A DNA stretch of 64,000 nucleotides. Origin: an uncultured Desulfobacter sp. (GTDB taxonomy: Bacteria; Desulfobacterota; Desulfobacteria; Desulfobacterales; Desulfobacteraceae). The stretch spans positions 2,364,501 to 2,428,500 of the forward strand of contig NZ_OY781882.1 in the NCBI RefSeq assembly GCF_963677125.1, written 5' to 3'. Each line of letters opens with the position of its first letter. The first letter of the stretch is position 1. Below the pieces are notes generated by a model. It was not told the DNA's origin and searched no databases. It saw nothing but the letters and a program-made list of their open reading frames with translations. Position numbers and translations under genes: made by a program. This document shows, one piece after another, positions 25,868 through 35,041 of the stretch.

Positions 25868-26682
25868 AGGACAAACACCGTAAAAAAATAAAAGACCGGA
25901 ATGGCCAGAAGAAGCCCGTCAATTCGGTCGAGCATACCACCGTGGCCCGGCAGAATTTTTCCCGAATCCTTTATATGACCAACCCGTTTCATAGCAGACT
26001 CAAACAGGTCACCGATCTGTCCTGCAACGGCAATGCACAACGCGCAGGGTATGCTTTTCAAGGCAAGAAACGCATCCTGAAAAAAAGCCAGATTAAAAAC
26101 AAAACCGGCCGTCAACGCAACAACCAGCCCCCCAACAGCACCTTCAATGGTTTTATTGGGACTGATGTTAGGTGAAAGTTTATGTTTACCTTTAAATGTT
26201 CCAACATACAGTGCGCCCGTATCATTGGCAAAGCAGACAATAAGTAACCAGATCACCCACAAAGCCCCGGCGTTTGCGTTCCGAATAAAAACCAGAAGGG
26301 CCAAAGACAAAGGAATATAAACCACACCAAGAACCTGCCGGGCCACCAGGTCAAAAATATGTGGCACAGTAGAAAAACGGGCCAGAACAAACACACAAAG
26401 TGCTATCATATTCAGTGCAAGAATAGAAAAAAGGATCGGCCAGGATCCTAAACACGCCCCCATGACCAATGCCGTACAGGCAGAATAGGCGATAAACCGC
26501 ATGGTTTTGGAAATGCTGCCGGTATCGTTGGCGCAGATGATATCAAAATATTCATGTATTGCAAAAACAGATACCACGGATACCAAGGCGGCAAAGACCA
26601 GAATAGATCCTTTGATAATGGCCCAGAGCACAAAGGGGATAAGAACTAATGCCGTGATCCATCGTTTGAAATGCTGCATCAT
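25864..26682 (-). CDS. cdsA: Phosphatidate cytidylyltransferase
   Basis: A 272-residue inner membrane enzyme that makes CDP-diacylglycerol from CTP and phosphatidic acid, the branch point of phospholipid synthesis. It has about seven hydrophobic helices. The CDS signature is complete near the C-terminus: SAMKRVGHIKDSG then LPGHGGMLDRIDG. It overlaps both neighbours (uppS and dxr) by 4 bases, the classic frr-uppS-cdsA-dxr-rseP order. Confidence 0.97.
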   Translation of the reverse strand: MMQHFKRWITALVLIPFVLWAIIKGSILVFAALVSVVSVFAIHEYFDIICANDTGSISKTMRFIAYSACTALVMGACLGSWPILFSILALNMIALCVFVLARFSTVPHIFDLVARQVLGVVYIPLSLALLVFIRNANAGALWVIWLLIVCFANDTGALYVGTFKGKHKLSPNISPNKTIEGAVGGLVVALTAGFVFNLAFFQDAFLALKSIPCALCIAVAGQIGDLFESAMKRVGHIKDSGKILPGHGGMLDRIDGLLLAIPVFYFFTVFVL

Positions 26683-27455
26683 ACCTTTCCGAAACGCCGA
26701 TCCCGCTGCTGATAATCAATTAAAACCTGATAATACTCCTGCCTGGTAAAATCCGGCCAAAGGGTTGGTATAAAGGCAAATTCAGAATATGCAGCCTGCC
26801 ACATAAGAAAATTAGAAAGTCTAAACTCAGCAGAGGTTCGGATTATAAGGTCCGGGTCCGGCATACCGGCTGTATAAAGGTGTTCAGAAACGGTTTTATC
26901 CGTAATCTCTTCGGGATCAAGAGTTCCGGATTTGACTTTGGCGGCAATCTGTTGAACCGCCATGGTAATCTCTTCACGAGCCCCATAGCTGATAGCCAGA
27001 TTTAAGATCATGGCCGAATTGTTCGATGTGGCAGCCATGGCCTGCTCCGCTCGATCTCGTACATCATCAGGTAGGCGGTATGTTTGACCGATGAAATTAA
27101 GCCGTATATCTTTTTTCCTTAATTTTTCGGTTTTATTTTTGAGAAAACGTTTAAGCAGATGCATCAAGGCCTTGACCTCTTCCTTCGGTCTTGCCCAGTT
27201 TTCCGTAGAGAATGCATACAAGGTAAGTACCTTAATGCCGATTTCTCTGGAAGCCATGACGATTTCTTCAACGGTTTGCGCCCCCTGCTCATGACCTTTA
27301 ACCCGGTTCATCAGCCGTTTTTTTGCCCAACGGCCGTTTCCGTCCATAATGCATCCTACATGGGCAGGAATCCTATTTAAATTTAATCCGTCGGGCACCT
27401 GAATCGTAGAATCAGACTTCAAGGATCTCTTTTTCCTTATCGGCAAAAATTTCAT
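26679..27455 (-). CDS. uppS: Undecaprenyl diphosphate synthase
   Basis: A 258-residue cis-prenyltransferase producing the C55 carrier lipid for peptidoglycan and O-antigen. The catalytic Asp is in IMDGNGRWAKKR (about 36-47). FSTENWARPKEEV and the C-terminal RTSAEFRLSNFLMWQ and AYSEF segments are present. The ATG at 27455 overlaps frr by 44 bases. A GTG 19 codons later would remove the overlap, so the true start is uncertain. Confidence 0.96.
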   Translation of the reverse strand: MKFLPIRKKRSLKSDSTIQVPDGLNLNRIPAHVGCIMDGNGRWAKKRLMNRVKGHEQGAQTVEEIVMASREIGIKVLTLYAFSTENWARPKEEVKALMHLLKRFLKNKTEKLRKKDIRLNFIGQTYRLPDDVRDRAEQAMAATSNNSAMILNLAISYGAREEITMAVQQIAAKVKSGTLDPEEITDKTVSEHLYTAGMPDPDLIIRTSAEFRLSNFLMWQAAYSEFAFIPTLWPDFTRQEYYQVLIDYQQRDRRFGKV

Positions 27456-27975
27456 CCAGTTTCTTGATAGACGCGTCCGTTAGCTCCTGGACCTGTTTTT
27501 GGGCCTTAAAACTTTCGTCTTCGGAAATATCTCCCTCTTTTTGCAGATCCTTGAGCATCTCATTGGAATCCCGGCGAATATTTCTAACAGCAACCTTGAA
27601 CTCCTCACAGGTTTTGGCTACGCTTTTTACGATCTCTTTTCTACGCTCTTCGGTCAACGGCGGAATGGAAATGCGAATCAGTTTACCATCGTTGGAAGGT
27701 GTCAGCCCAATATTAGCTTTTAATATGGCCTTTTCCACCTCATTGATTACTGAGGCGTCCCATGGTTTTACGGTAAGCAGGCGACTTTCAGGCACAGATA
27801 CAGTGGCCATCTGGGGAAGTGGGGTCTGTGTGCCGTAGTAATCGACCCTGACATTGTCAAGCATGGACTGGGAAGCTCTTCCTGTACGCACTTTGCCAAG
27901 TTCAGTTTCAAAGGCTTTCTCAGATTTGCCCATGCGGTCTTTGGTTTCTTCAAGCACTTCATTAATCATATTCAC
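27412..27975 (-). CDS. frr: Ribosome recycling factor
   Basis: A 187-residue factor that, with EF-G, splits post-termination ribosomes. It has the usual two-domain sequence: VRTGRASQSMLDNVRVDYYGTQTP then ISIPPLTEERRKEIVK and the late coiled-coil helices. Length is normal (185). It overlaps pyrH by 4 bases. Confidence 0.97.
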   Translation of the reverse strand: MNMINEVLEETKDRMGKSEKAFETELGKVRTGRASQSMLDNVRVDYYGTQTPLPQMATVSVPESRLLTVKPWDASVINEVEKAILKANIGLTPSNDGKLIRISIPPLTEERRKEIVKSVAKTCEEFKVAVRNIRRDSNEMLKDLQKEGDISEDESFKAQKQVQELTDASIKKLDEIFADKEKEILEV

Positions 27976-28706
27976 ACGTCCTCTAATTTGTTATAAATCC
28001 GTGTACCGATTTTTCCGCCCGTGGCCGCTTTGTAAATATTATCGGCCGTGTGCAGGTTGAGTACCTGTAAAGGAAGATCATGCTCCATGGCAAGAGATAT
28101 AGCCGTCATATCCATGACGTGAAGCTGTTTTTCAATCACCCGCATATACGACAGCTTATCAAACATTACAGCATCATCATGAATCTGGGGATCCTTGTCA
28201 TACACACCATCAACCTGGGTGGCTTTGAAAAGGATCTGGGCACGGACCTCGTTAGCGCGAAGAACAGCTGCCGTGTCCGTTGTAAAGTAAGGGTTTCCGG
28301 TACCGGCAGCAAATATAACCACCCGGCCTTTTTCCAGATGGCGAATTGCTCTTCTGCGTATAAAAGGTTCCGCCACCCTGTCCATGCGAATGGCAGACTG
28401 AACTCTTGTGGGGATGTCGTGCTTTTCCAAAGCATCACATAACGCCAGACTGTTAATAACAGTGGCCAGCATTCCCATATTGTCAGCAGACGTTCTGTCC
28501 ATGCCTGCTGAGGACCCGGCTACCCCGCGAAAGATGTTGCCGCCACCCACGACGATTGAAATTTCCATGCCCAGATGAAACACTTTGGCCACTTCACCGG
28601 CCACATAGTTTATCATCTCGGGCGTAATGCCAAAGCCCTGATTACCCATCAGGGCTTCGCCACTTAACTTGATCAGAACCCGTTGAAACTCAGGTTTCGT
28701 ATCCAA
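27972..28706 (-). CDS. pyrH: UMP kinase
   Basis: A 244-residue hexameric kinase of the amino-acid kinase fold that converts UMP to UDP. Visible are VLIKLSGEALMG at the N-terminus, VVGGGNIFRG, DRTSADNMGMLATVINSLAL and FAAGTGNPYFTTDTAA. It starts 4 bp after tsf in the conserved rpsB-tsf-pyrH-frr order. Confidence 0.97.
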   Translation of the reverse strand: MDTKPEFQRVLIKLSGEALMGNQGFGITPEMINYVAGEVAKVFHLGMEISIVVGGGNIFRGVAGSSAGMDRTSADNMGMLATVINSLALCDALEKHDIPTRVQSAIRMDRVAEPFIRRRAIRHLEKGRVVIFAAGTGNPYFTTDTAAVLRANEVRAQILFKATQVDGVYDKDPQIHDDAVMFDKLSYMRVIEKQLHVMDMTAISLAMEHDLPLQVLNLHTADNIYKAATGGKIGTRIYNKLEDV

Positions 28707-28710
28707 GCGC

Positions 28711-29307
28711 TTATTCTCCTATCTGGAAGCGTGCAAATCTTTTAATTTGAATATTTTCGCCGATTTTCCCGATGGTTTCCTTGAGAACATCTTCTATGGT
28801 TTTCTGGGGATCTTTAATGTATTGTTGGCTTAACAGGCAAACTTCTTTGTAGAATTTTTCCACCTTGCCGTCCACGATCTTGTCGATGATATTTTCAGGC
28901 TTTCCTTCTTCCAGCATCTGGGCGCGATAGATCTCACGCTCTTTTTCAATAACGGACTGATCCACGTCCTCAGGAACCAGACCTGCCGGATTTGCAGCAG
29001 CAATGTGCATGGCAATATCTTTGGCAAAAGCTTCGAAGTCTTCGGTTTTTGCAACAAAATCAGATTCGCAGTTCACTTCAAGCAGCACACCCAGTTTTGC
29101 ACCTGTATGGATATAGGAGTAAATAATGCCTTCACTGGTGGACCGCCCTGCGCGCTTGGCTGCTTTGGCCAGGCCTTTTTTACGCAGAAGCTCAATTGCC
29201 TTATCCATATTCCCGTCCGCTTCGGCCAGGACTTTTTTGCAGTCCATAATCCCCGAACCGGTGGCTTCACGAAGCTCCTTTACCATTTGTGCAGTAATTT
29301 CAGCCAT
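28711..29307 (-). CDS. tsf: Elongation factor Ts
   Basis: A 198-residue nucleotide exchange factor of EF-Tu. The N-terminal UBA-like domain has the EF-Ts signature LREATGSGIMDCKKVLAEA. The core has the TDFVAKTEDF-like SDFVAKTEDF contact and AAANPAGL. At 198 residues it is the short form (E. coli 283), as in Thermus, with one core subdomain. It lies 147 bp after rpsB, with a hairpin in the gap. Confidence 0.97.
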   Translation of the reverse strand: MAEITAQMVKELREATGSGIMDCKKVLAEADGNMDKAIELLRKKGLAKAAKRAGRSTSEGIIYSYIHTGAKLGVLLEVNCESDFVAKTEDFEAFAKDIAMHIAAANPAGLVPEDVDQSVIEKEREIYRAQMLEEGKPENIIDKIVDGKVEKFYKEVCLLSQQYIKDPQKTIEDVLKETIGKIGENIQIKRFARFQIGE

Positions 29308-29403
29308 TTTGTAAGCTCCTTTTATATCAGATATTTAGAATCTCTATTACTTTTATTTTAAAATAACAATTAAGTTAATTAAATTACGTTCACGTCTTAT
29401 TTT

Positions 29404-29426
29404 ATTGTGGGGCAACACCCCACAAT
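29404..29426. other. Hairpin in the rpsB-tsf gap
   Basis: A perfect 9-bp stem ATTGTGGGG / CCCCACAAT with a 5-base loop. On the transcribed (minus) strand no U-run follows it, so it is more likely an attenuator or mRNA-stability element than a full terminator. Confidence 0.5.
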
Positions 29427-29454
29427 TTAAAAAGCCGATACAAACCTTTGCCTG

Positions 29455-30324
29455 CTATTCAGCAGCTGCAGGTTCCTGGGTTTCTGACGTTTCTGCTGCA
29501 GCCGTTTTTCTTTTAATTTTTTCGATCACAGGCCCATCGGTACCGTCAGAAACGACCTCTACACCAATTTGTTCACCTGAAGTTTCAGCAGCTTTACCGC
29601 CACCGTCTTCCTTGTCGGACTGCGCACGCTGCCGTTCTTCCCAAACCTGACGACCTTCAATTACGGCATCGGCAACCCGGGAGGCAAACAGACGGATAGA
29701 ACGGATGGCATCATCGTTGCCGGGAATAACATAATCGATATCATCGGGATCACAATTGGTATCTACAACGGCTACAATGGGGATTCCAAGACGTTTTGCT
29801 TCTTTTACGGCAATGGACTCATTTTTAGAGTCAATGATAAACAGGGCGGCCGGAAGCTTTTTCATATTGGAAATACCGCCAATGGCAAATTCCAGCTTTG
29901 CCTTGTCTTTAAGCATTTTTGCCTGTTCTTTTTTGGGATAATTTTCCAATGTGCCGTCGTTTTCGATGGAATTTAGAAAATGAAAACGGGAAATGTTATT
30001 TTTTATGGTCTGAAAGTTGGTCAACATGCCGCCCAGCCAACGATTTTCAACATAATAGCTTTCCGCCCTGTTGGCCTCTTCATAAATGGCTTCGGAAGCC
30101 TGTTTTTTCGTTCCCACGAACATCACATCGCCGCCGTTTGCAGCAATATTCTTTATAAAATCATGGGCCTGTCTGTACAGTTTAACGGTCTGCTGAAGAT
30201 CTATAATGTAAATACCGTTTCTGGCACCAAAAATATACCGTTTCATTTTGGGGTTCCAGCGTTTGGTCTGATGACCGAAATGTACACCTGCTTCCAGTAA
30301 TTCTTTAATCGTAATGTAAGCCAT
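29455..30324 (-). CDS. rpsB: 30S ribosomal protein S2
   Basis: A 289-residue 30S component needed for bS1 binding. It has the S2 signatures VHFGHQTKRWNPKMKRYIFG and DSKNESIAVKEAKRLGIPI. The C-terminal tail of about 50 residues (Lys/Ala/Glu-rich, ending QEPAAAE) goes beyond the 241-residue E. coli form, a common extension in this phylum. It has its own promoter upstream (30424-30451). Confidence 0.97.
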   Translation of the reverse strand: MAYITIKELLEAGVHFGHQTKRWNPKMKRYIFGARNGIYIIDLQQTVKLYRQAHDFIKNIAANGGDVMFVGTKKQASEAIYEEANRAESYYVENRWLGGMLTNFQTIKNNISRFHFLNSIENDGTLENYPKKEQAKMLKDKAKLEFAIGGISNMKKLPAALFIIDSKNESIAVKEAKRLGIPIVAVVDTNCDPDDIDYVIPGNDDAIRSIRLFASRVADAVIEGRQVWEERQRAQSDKEDGGGKAAETSGEQIGVEVVSDGTDGPVIEKIKRKTAAAETSETQEPAAAE

Positions 30325-30423
30325 TTTTTCTCCAGTTATTCAATGGTTTTTAATGTTCATCCGCTTACTTCACCCCTGGAATCGACTTTTCAAAAGCACC
30401 GGATTACAGGTCCGCAAGCGTGT

Positions 30424-30451
30424 GTTATATGTTTGCAAAAGCAAAATCCAA
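30424..30451 (-). promoter_or_regulatory. Probable rpsB-tsf promoter
   Basis: On the minus strand TTGGAT (30451-30446) and TATAAC (30429-30424) have a 16-base spacer. The site lies in the 155-bp gap after prmC and leaves a leader of about 95 nt before rpsB, long enough for S2 feedback control. Confidence 0.5.
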
Positions 30452-30479
30452 ATTTATATATCAAAAAGATCGAAAACAA

Positions 30480-31352
30480 TCAATTTGTTTTTTTGAAAAC
30501 AGCCACCCGGTGATGCCCGGCAAGATCTTTAACAAAATCCAATTCTGCCAACCAGAAAAGGCCTTGGGCAAGACTTTTGACCATTTTTTTTTGGTCAAAT
30601 CCGATCTCAAGCACGAGACGCCCGGAAGGTAAAAGCCTGTCACCGGCCTGAACAAGAATAGCCCTGACGGCATCAAGACCATCACCCCCCCCGTCCAATG
30701 CCTGCCGAGGCTCATGATCCCGAATCTCCGGCGCCAGAGCTTCGATATCAACACTTGGGATATAAGGCGGATTGGACAAAATCAGATCAAACAGCGGTCG
30801 GGGTGTCACCGCTTCAAGCCAATCCCCTCTAAACAAGGACACCGGGGTACGAGCAAATGCGTTAACGTTTGCACGGGCTATCTCCAGCGCATCGCAAGAA
30901 AGGTCGTTTCCAAAATAAAGATGGCCATCACAAGCATTGGCAATGGAAACAATCACCGCACCGGACCCAACGCCAAGCTCCATAACCCGAGCCTGCCTGC
31001 CGCTCTGGCTCATTTCCGACAACACACCCACAGCCGTTTCAACTAAAGTTTCCGTATCCGGCCTTGGAATGAGAACACCCGGAGCGACCTTGAACTGCTC
31101 CCTAAAAAAACCCTTACGCCCCGTGATATACGCCACAGGTTCTCTTGCGACCCTGCGTTGGATCAGCACCTTAAAAGCTGAAAGCTCTTGCTTTTCTAAA
31201 GGCCGGTCATGTTGAAGGTAAAGATCAAGACGACGCAGCCCCAAAACTTGAGCCAACAGAATTTCGGCTGTAAGCCTTGGACTATCAACGCTATGCTGTG
31301 AAAAATAGGTATCTGTCCAGGAAAGAATGGATTTTATAGTCCAGACATCCAC
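30480..31352 (-). CDS. prmC: Release factor glutamine methyltransferase PrmC
   Basis: A 290-residue SAM-dependent enzyme that methylates the Gln of the GGQ motif in release factors. An N-terminal helical domain with LLAQVLGLRRLDLYL is followed by RPDTETLVE, the SAM loop MELGVGSGAVIVSIA and the catalytic NPPY in LSNPPYIPSV. It lies 17 bp after prfA, its substrate gene. Confidence 0.96.
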   Translation of the reverse strand: MDVWTIKSILSWTDTYFSQHSVDSPRLTAEILLAQVLGLRRLDLYLQHDRPLEKQELSAFKVLIQRRVAREPVAYITGRKGFFREQFKVAPGVLIPRPDTETLVETAVGVLSEMSQSGRQARVMELGVGSGAVIVSIANACDGHLYFGNDLSCDALEIARANVNAFARTPVSLFRGDWLEAVTPRPLFDLILSNPPYIPSVDIEALAPEIRDHEPRQALDGGGDGLDAVRAILVQAGDRLLPSGRLVLEIGFDQKKMVKSLAQGLFWLAELDFVKDLAGHHRVAVFKKTN

Positions 31353-31369
31353 AGATCAACTTCCCCAGG

Positions 31370-32431
31370 TTAATTTTCTTTTAAAGCCAGAGCCTGATTG
31401 TGCGCCCGCAAGGCATCAATAATTTCCTGAATATCGCCTTCCATGATACTATCCAACCGGTAAAGCGTTAAGCCGATACGATGGTCGGTCATCCGCCCCT
31501 GGGGGAAATTATAAGTACGAATACGACCCGAGCGGTCACCAGTGCCGACCTGACCTTTCCGATCCGCAGCCCGCTTGGCATCCTCTTCCTGGATTTTAGC
31601 ATCCAGAAGACGGGACTTGAGAACATTTAGCGCCTTGGCCTTATTTTTATGTTGGGATTTTTCATCCTGACAGGTCGCCACAACACCTGTGGGAATATGA
31701 GTGATACGAACAGCGGAATCCGTGGTATTTACGGACTGACCGCCAGGCCCCGAAGAACGGAATACATCCACTTTCAAATCCGCAGGGTTGATATCAATAT
31801 CCACATCCTCAGCTTCAGGCAACACAGCCACGGTTACCGCAGACGTGTGGACACGCCCCTGGGTTTCGGTTTCAGGAACCCGCTGAACCCGATGAATACC
31901 GCTTTCATACTTAAACTGCGAATAAGCACCCTTCCCCTTTATCATGGAAACCACTTCTTTAAAGCCTCCAGATGCTGAATCGTTCTTCTCAATGATTTCA
32001 ATCTGCCAGCGCTTGGACTCAGCGTATCTTGTGTACATACGAAAAAGGTCTCCGGTAAAAATACCGGCTTCTTCACCGCCGGTGCCGGCTCGAATTTCCA
32101 AAATGACATTTTTCTCATCCCTGGGATCTTTGGGCATCAAAAGAACATTTAGCTGCTCATGCAATTGTGCAATTCTGGCTTCAAGCACAGGGATCTCTTC
32201 CTTAGCCATCGCCCGGATATCAGCATCGCTATCCTTGAGAAGCTCTTTGGCTTCCTTAAGCTCTTCTTCAGCACCCTCATACTCCCGGAACACAGGCACA
32301 ATCTTATTCAGCTCACCGTGTTCCTTGAGATACTCCTGGTACTTTTTTTGATCCGCCATGACTGTGGGATCACTTAGCAAATGCTCAATTTTTATGAATC
32401 TTTCTTCAATGCCTTTTAATTTTTCAATCAT
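31370..32431 (-). CDS. prfA: Peptide chain release factor 1
   Basis: A 353-residue factor reading UAA and UAG. The codon-recognition motif PET is at 186-188, and the peptidyl-hydrolysis GGQ is at 230-232 (SSGPGGQSVNTTDSA). Full length. A terminator-like hairpin lies between rpmE and this gene, so its expression may depend on readthrough. Confidence 0.98.
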   Translation of the reverse strand: MIEKLKGIEERFIKIEHLLSDPTVMADQKKYQEYLKEHGELNKIVPVFREYEGAEEELKEAKELLKDSDADIRAMAKEEIPVLEARIAQLHEQLNVLLMPKDPRDEKNVILEIRAGTGGEEAGIFTGDLFRMYTRYAESKRWQIEIIEKNDSASGGFKEVVSMIKGKGAYSQFKYESGIHRVQRVPETETQGRVHTSAVTVAVLPEAEDVDIDINPADLKVDVFRSSGPGGQSVNTTDSAVRITHIPTGVVATCQDEKSQHKNKAKALNVLKSRLLDAKIQEEDAKRAADRKGQVGTGDRSGRIRTYNFPQGRMTDHRIGLTLYRLDSIMEGDIQEIIDALRAHNQALALKEN

Positions 32432-32454
32432 GGTTAAATTATCCCGGATGAAAA

Positions 32455-32488
32455 TTCAAAAAGGGGCCTTTGTTCAAGACCCCTTTTG
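32455..32488 (-). terminator. Intrinsic terminator or attenuator between rpmE and prfA
   Basis: On the minus strand CAAAAGGGG pairs with CCCCTTTTTG across a 13-base loop and runs into a T-rich tail. It lies 21 bp after the rpmE stop and 24 bp before the prfA ATG, so it should partly separate the two genes. Confidence 0.65.
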
Positions 32489-32508
32489 CATACTTACCGA
32501 TAAAACAG

Positions 32509-32727
32509 CTAAACCAGCTTGCTTGCGTCAAACCCTGCATATTTTTTCTTAAAGCGATCAATACGCCCGGCAGAGTCAACCAACTTCTGCTTGCCGGTGA
32601 AAAAGGGATGGCACTGGGAGCAAATCTCCACCTTGATGTTCTCTTTTGTGGAACTGATGTCGAATGTTGCGCCACAGGCACATGTTGCTGTTGTTTTTGT
32701 GTAGTTCGGATGGATGTCTTTTTTCAT
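32509..32727 (-). CDS. rpmE: 50S ribosomal protein L31 (zinc type)
   Basis: A 72-residue protein of the 50S subunit. Four cysteines (CAC near residues 17-19, CSQC near 36-39) form the zinc ribbon of the C+ form, so this is the zinc-replete version. I choose the ATG at 32727, giving the family start MKKDIHP. A GTG 4 codons upstream (32739) has its AAGGAG only 4 bases away, while the ATG has it 11 bases away. Confidence 0.96.
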   Translation of the reverse strand: MKKDIHPNYTKTTATCACGATFDISSTKENIKVEICSQCHPFFTGKQKLVDSAGRIDRFKKKYAGFDASKLV

Positions 32728-32773
32728 CTTACACGTCACTCCTTCATAGCCTTCGTTATAAAAGACCGTAAAT

Positions 32774-32830
32774 GGTGTTTGAACGAAAAGCCCCCGGATA
32801 TTTCACCTAGGCAACTTTTCGCCCAAACAC
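32774..32830. repeat. Imperfect palindromic repeat, family A, copy 3 (short)
   Basis: The left arm is GGTGTTTGAACGAAAAGCC. The complement of the right arm is AGTGTTTGGGCGAAAAGTTGCC. It fills most of the rho-rpmE gap and lies 42 bp past the rho stop. It is a deleted, short version of the copy at 57706. Confidence 0.55.
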
Positions 32831-32871
32831 TTAGGTTTTGCGTTCAAATATTAAATACAAAAAATTCCTTG

Positions 32872-34119
32872 TTATGAATTCATCATTTCGAGGAACTCTT
32901 TATTATCCTTTGTTCCGTCCATTTTTTCAAGCAAAAACTGCATTGCATCCACAGAATTTAAACTTGAAAGCAATTTTCGTAGGATCCAGACCCGATTCAA
33001 CACTTCAGGGTCAAGAAGTAATTCCTCTTTACGGGTACCGGAACGGTTCATATCAATGGCAGGGAAGACACGCTTGTCTGCCAATTTTCGATCAAGCACA
33101 AGTTCCATGTTGCCCGTACCCTTAAATTCTTCAAAAATAACCTCATCCATTCTGGACCCGGTATCAACAAGTGCTGTGGCAATAATTGTCAAACTACCGC
33201 CTTCTTCTATATTCCGGGCAGCACCGAAAAAGCGCTTTGGGCGATCCAGAGCGTTTGAATCCACACCACCGGACAGAATTTTTCCCGATGGGGGCATCAC
33301 GGCATTATAGGCCCTTGCAAGGCGCGTGATACTATCCAACAAAATCACGACATCATGACCCTGCTCCACAATCCTCTTGGCTTTCTCAATAACCATTTCA
33401 GCAACCTGCACATGACGCTCGGCTGGTTCATCAAAGGTAGAGGATATCACTTCCGCATTTACGGAACGCGCCATATCCGTCACCTCTTCGGGACGCTCAT
33501 CAATCAGCAGAATCATGGGAACAATATTTTTGTGGGCCCGGATCATGGAATTGGCAATATTCTGAAGCAGCATCGTCTTACCGGCTTTGGGCGGAGATAC
33601 GATAAGCCCGCGCTGGCCAAACCCGATAGGAGACATCAAGTCAATAACCCGCATGGAATAGTTATCCGATTCGGCCTCTAAATTCATCTTACGATCCGGA
33701 TACAGTGGCAACAGATTATCAAACAATATGGTTTCAGCCGCCATCTCAGGATTCATGAAGTTAACGGCTTCCACTTTCAGCAATGCAAAATATCGCTCAG
33801 AATCTTTTGGCTGCCGGACCTGGCCGGAAATAGTATCTCCGGTACGCAGGTTAAACCGCCGGATCTGAGAGGGAGACACGTAAATATCGTCGGGCCCCGG
33901 CAGATAATTATATCCCGGCGCCCTCAAAAAACCAAATCCATCTGGAAGGATTTCAAGAGTACCTTCACCGTAAATCTGTCCACTTTCTTCAATATTGGCC
34001 TGGAGCAGGGCAAAAATCAGTTCCTGCTTCTTAAGGCCGCCAATACCCTGGATATTGTATTTTTTGGCAAGCTTTGTCAGCTCACTGATTTTCATCTGAT
34101 TGAGTTCTACAAGATTCAT
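32872..34119 (-). CDS. rho: Transcription termination factor Rho
   Basis: A 415-residue hexameric RNA helicase. An N-terminal Rho_N helix bundle is followed by an RNA-binding cold-shock-like domain (GEGTLEILPDGFGFLRAPG). The ATPase has P-loop PPKAGKTMLLQ, Walker B VVILLDSITRLARAYN and the Q/R-loop region. Length matches the family. The leader of about 160 bp before it holds no gene. Confidence 0.98.
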   Translation of the reverse strand: MNLVELNQMKISELTKLAKKYNIQGIGGLKKQELIFALLQANIEESGQIYGEGTLEILPDGFGFLRAPGYNYLPGPDDIYVSPSQIRRFNLRTGDTISGQVRQPKDSERYFALLKVEAVNFMNPEMAAETILFDNLLPLYPDRKMNLEAESDNYSMRVIDLMSPIGFGQRGLIVSPPKAGKTMLLQNIANSMIRAHKNIVPMILLIDERPEEVTDMARSVNAEVISSTFDEPAERHVQVAEMVIEKAKRIVEQGHDVVILLDSITRLARAYNAVMPPSGKILSGGVDSNALDRPKRFFGAARNIEEGGSLTIIATALVDTGSRMDEVIFEEFKGTGNMELVLDRKLADKRVFPAIDMNRSGTRKEELLLDPEVLNRVWILRKLLSSLNSVDAMQFLLEKMDGTKDNKEFLEMMNS

Positions 34120-34282
34120 GCAATCTCCTGGTCTGATCCATCCGTTTGGTTAAAAGTGTATGAATTCACAATGCAATTTTTTATTGGGGATGCCTTTTTG
34201 ACAATCTGGAGGCCTATCGGCCTTGCGGAAAAAAAGGACAGATAATGTGAAAATTCAGTAGTTAGTAATTTTTATTAAGATA

Positions 34283-34897
34283 TTAATCTTTTTTTGTCAA
34301 GCGCTGATTGACAAGTTTTTTGTACAAATCATTCACTGCTCTGAAAACAGCTTTCGGTTCGCCTGTATTTTCAATGACACAATCCGCCTTTTTGACCTTT
34401 TCAGACTGGGGCATCTGGATGGCTAAAAGCTTTTGGGCACTTTCTTTATCCACACCGTCCCGGCAGGAAATTCGGTCAACGAGCATACTGTCCGAAGCCG
34501 TCACCACCACGACGGCATCGAAGAGATTTTCCATGCCGAGCTCGAACAAAAGAGGCACCTCAACAGCACAAGATTTTTGCTTTACATGAACAGCGTCATT
34601 CATCAGTCTAACGGTTTCACTAATAATGATAGGGTGCAGAATGGATTCGAGTTTTTCCCGACTGCCTTTTGTGGTTAAAATCATACGTCGCAGGGCCGAA
34701 CGATCCAACGCGCGGTCCGGGCCTACAATTTGGGGGCCAAAGGACTTAACCACTTGGTCATACGCAGCCCTACCCGGCGCCACCACCTGCCGTGCAATTT
34801 CATCACAATCCAAAGTTTCCAGGCCGATACGCCGGAATCCTTCACACACAAGACTTTTTCCAGAACCTGCAGATCCGGTGACACCGATTTTAAGCAT
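34283..34897 (-). CDS. coaE: Dephospho-CoA kinase
   Basis: A 204-residue P-loop kinase doing the last step of CoA synthesis. Walker A is VTGSAGSGKSLV at about 6-17. The CoA-binding DCDEIARQVV and LIDs such as VEVPLLFELGMENLFDAVVVV are visible. It is the first gene of the minus-strand run, divergent from ndk. Confidence 0.95.
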   Translation of the reverse strand: MLKIGVTGSAGSGKSLVCEGFRRIGLETLDCDEIARQVVAPGRAAYDQVVKSFGPQIVGPDRALDRSALRRMILTTKGSREKLESILHPIIISETVRLMNDAVHVKQKSCAVEVPLLFELGMENLFDAVVVVTASDSMLVDRISCRDGVDKESAQKLLAIQMPQSEKVKKADCVIENTGEPKAVFRAVNDLYKKLVNQRLTKKD

Positions 34898-34956
34898 TAT
34901 TCCCCGATAGTTTTATTAAATTGTATTTCCCCTTCAATTCCCAGCGTTTATCTAAT

Positions 34957-34990
34957 TTGACTTATAATATACTCCTGTGATATTTATCAA
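34957..34990. promoter_or_regulatory. Overlapping divergent promoters of ndk and coaE
   Basis: Plus strand: TTGACT (34957-34962), 18 bases, TATTTA (34981-34986). Minus strand: TTGATA (34990-34985), 17 bases, TTATAA (34967-34962). The boxes of each promoter sit on those of the other, so only one can be occupied at a time. A perfect TATAAT at 34963-34968 may be an alternative plus-strand -10. Confidence 0.45.
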
Positions 34991-35041
34991 GCCCGTCAAA
35001 TCGACAATTAACCTTGATTTTAATTTTAAAGGGGAACATAC

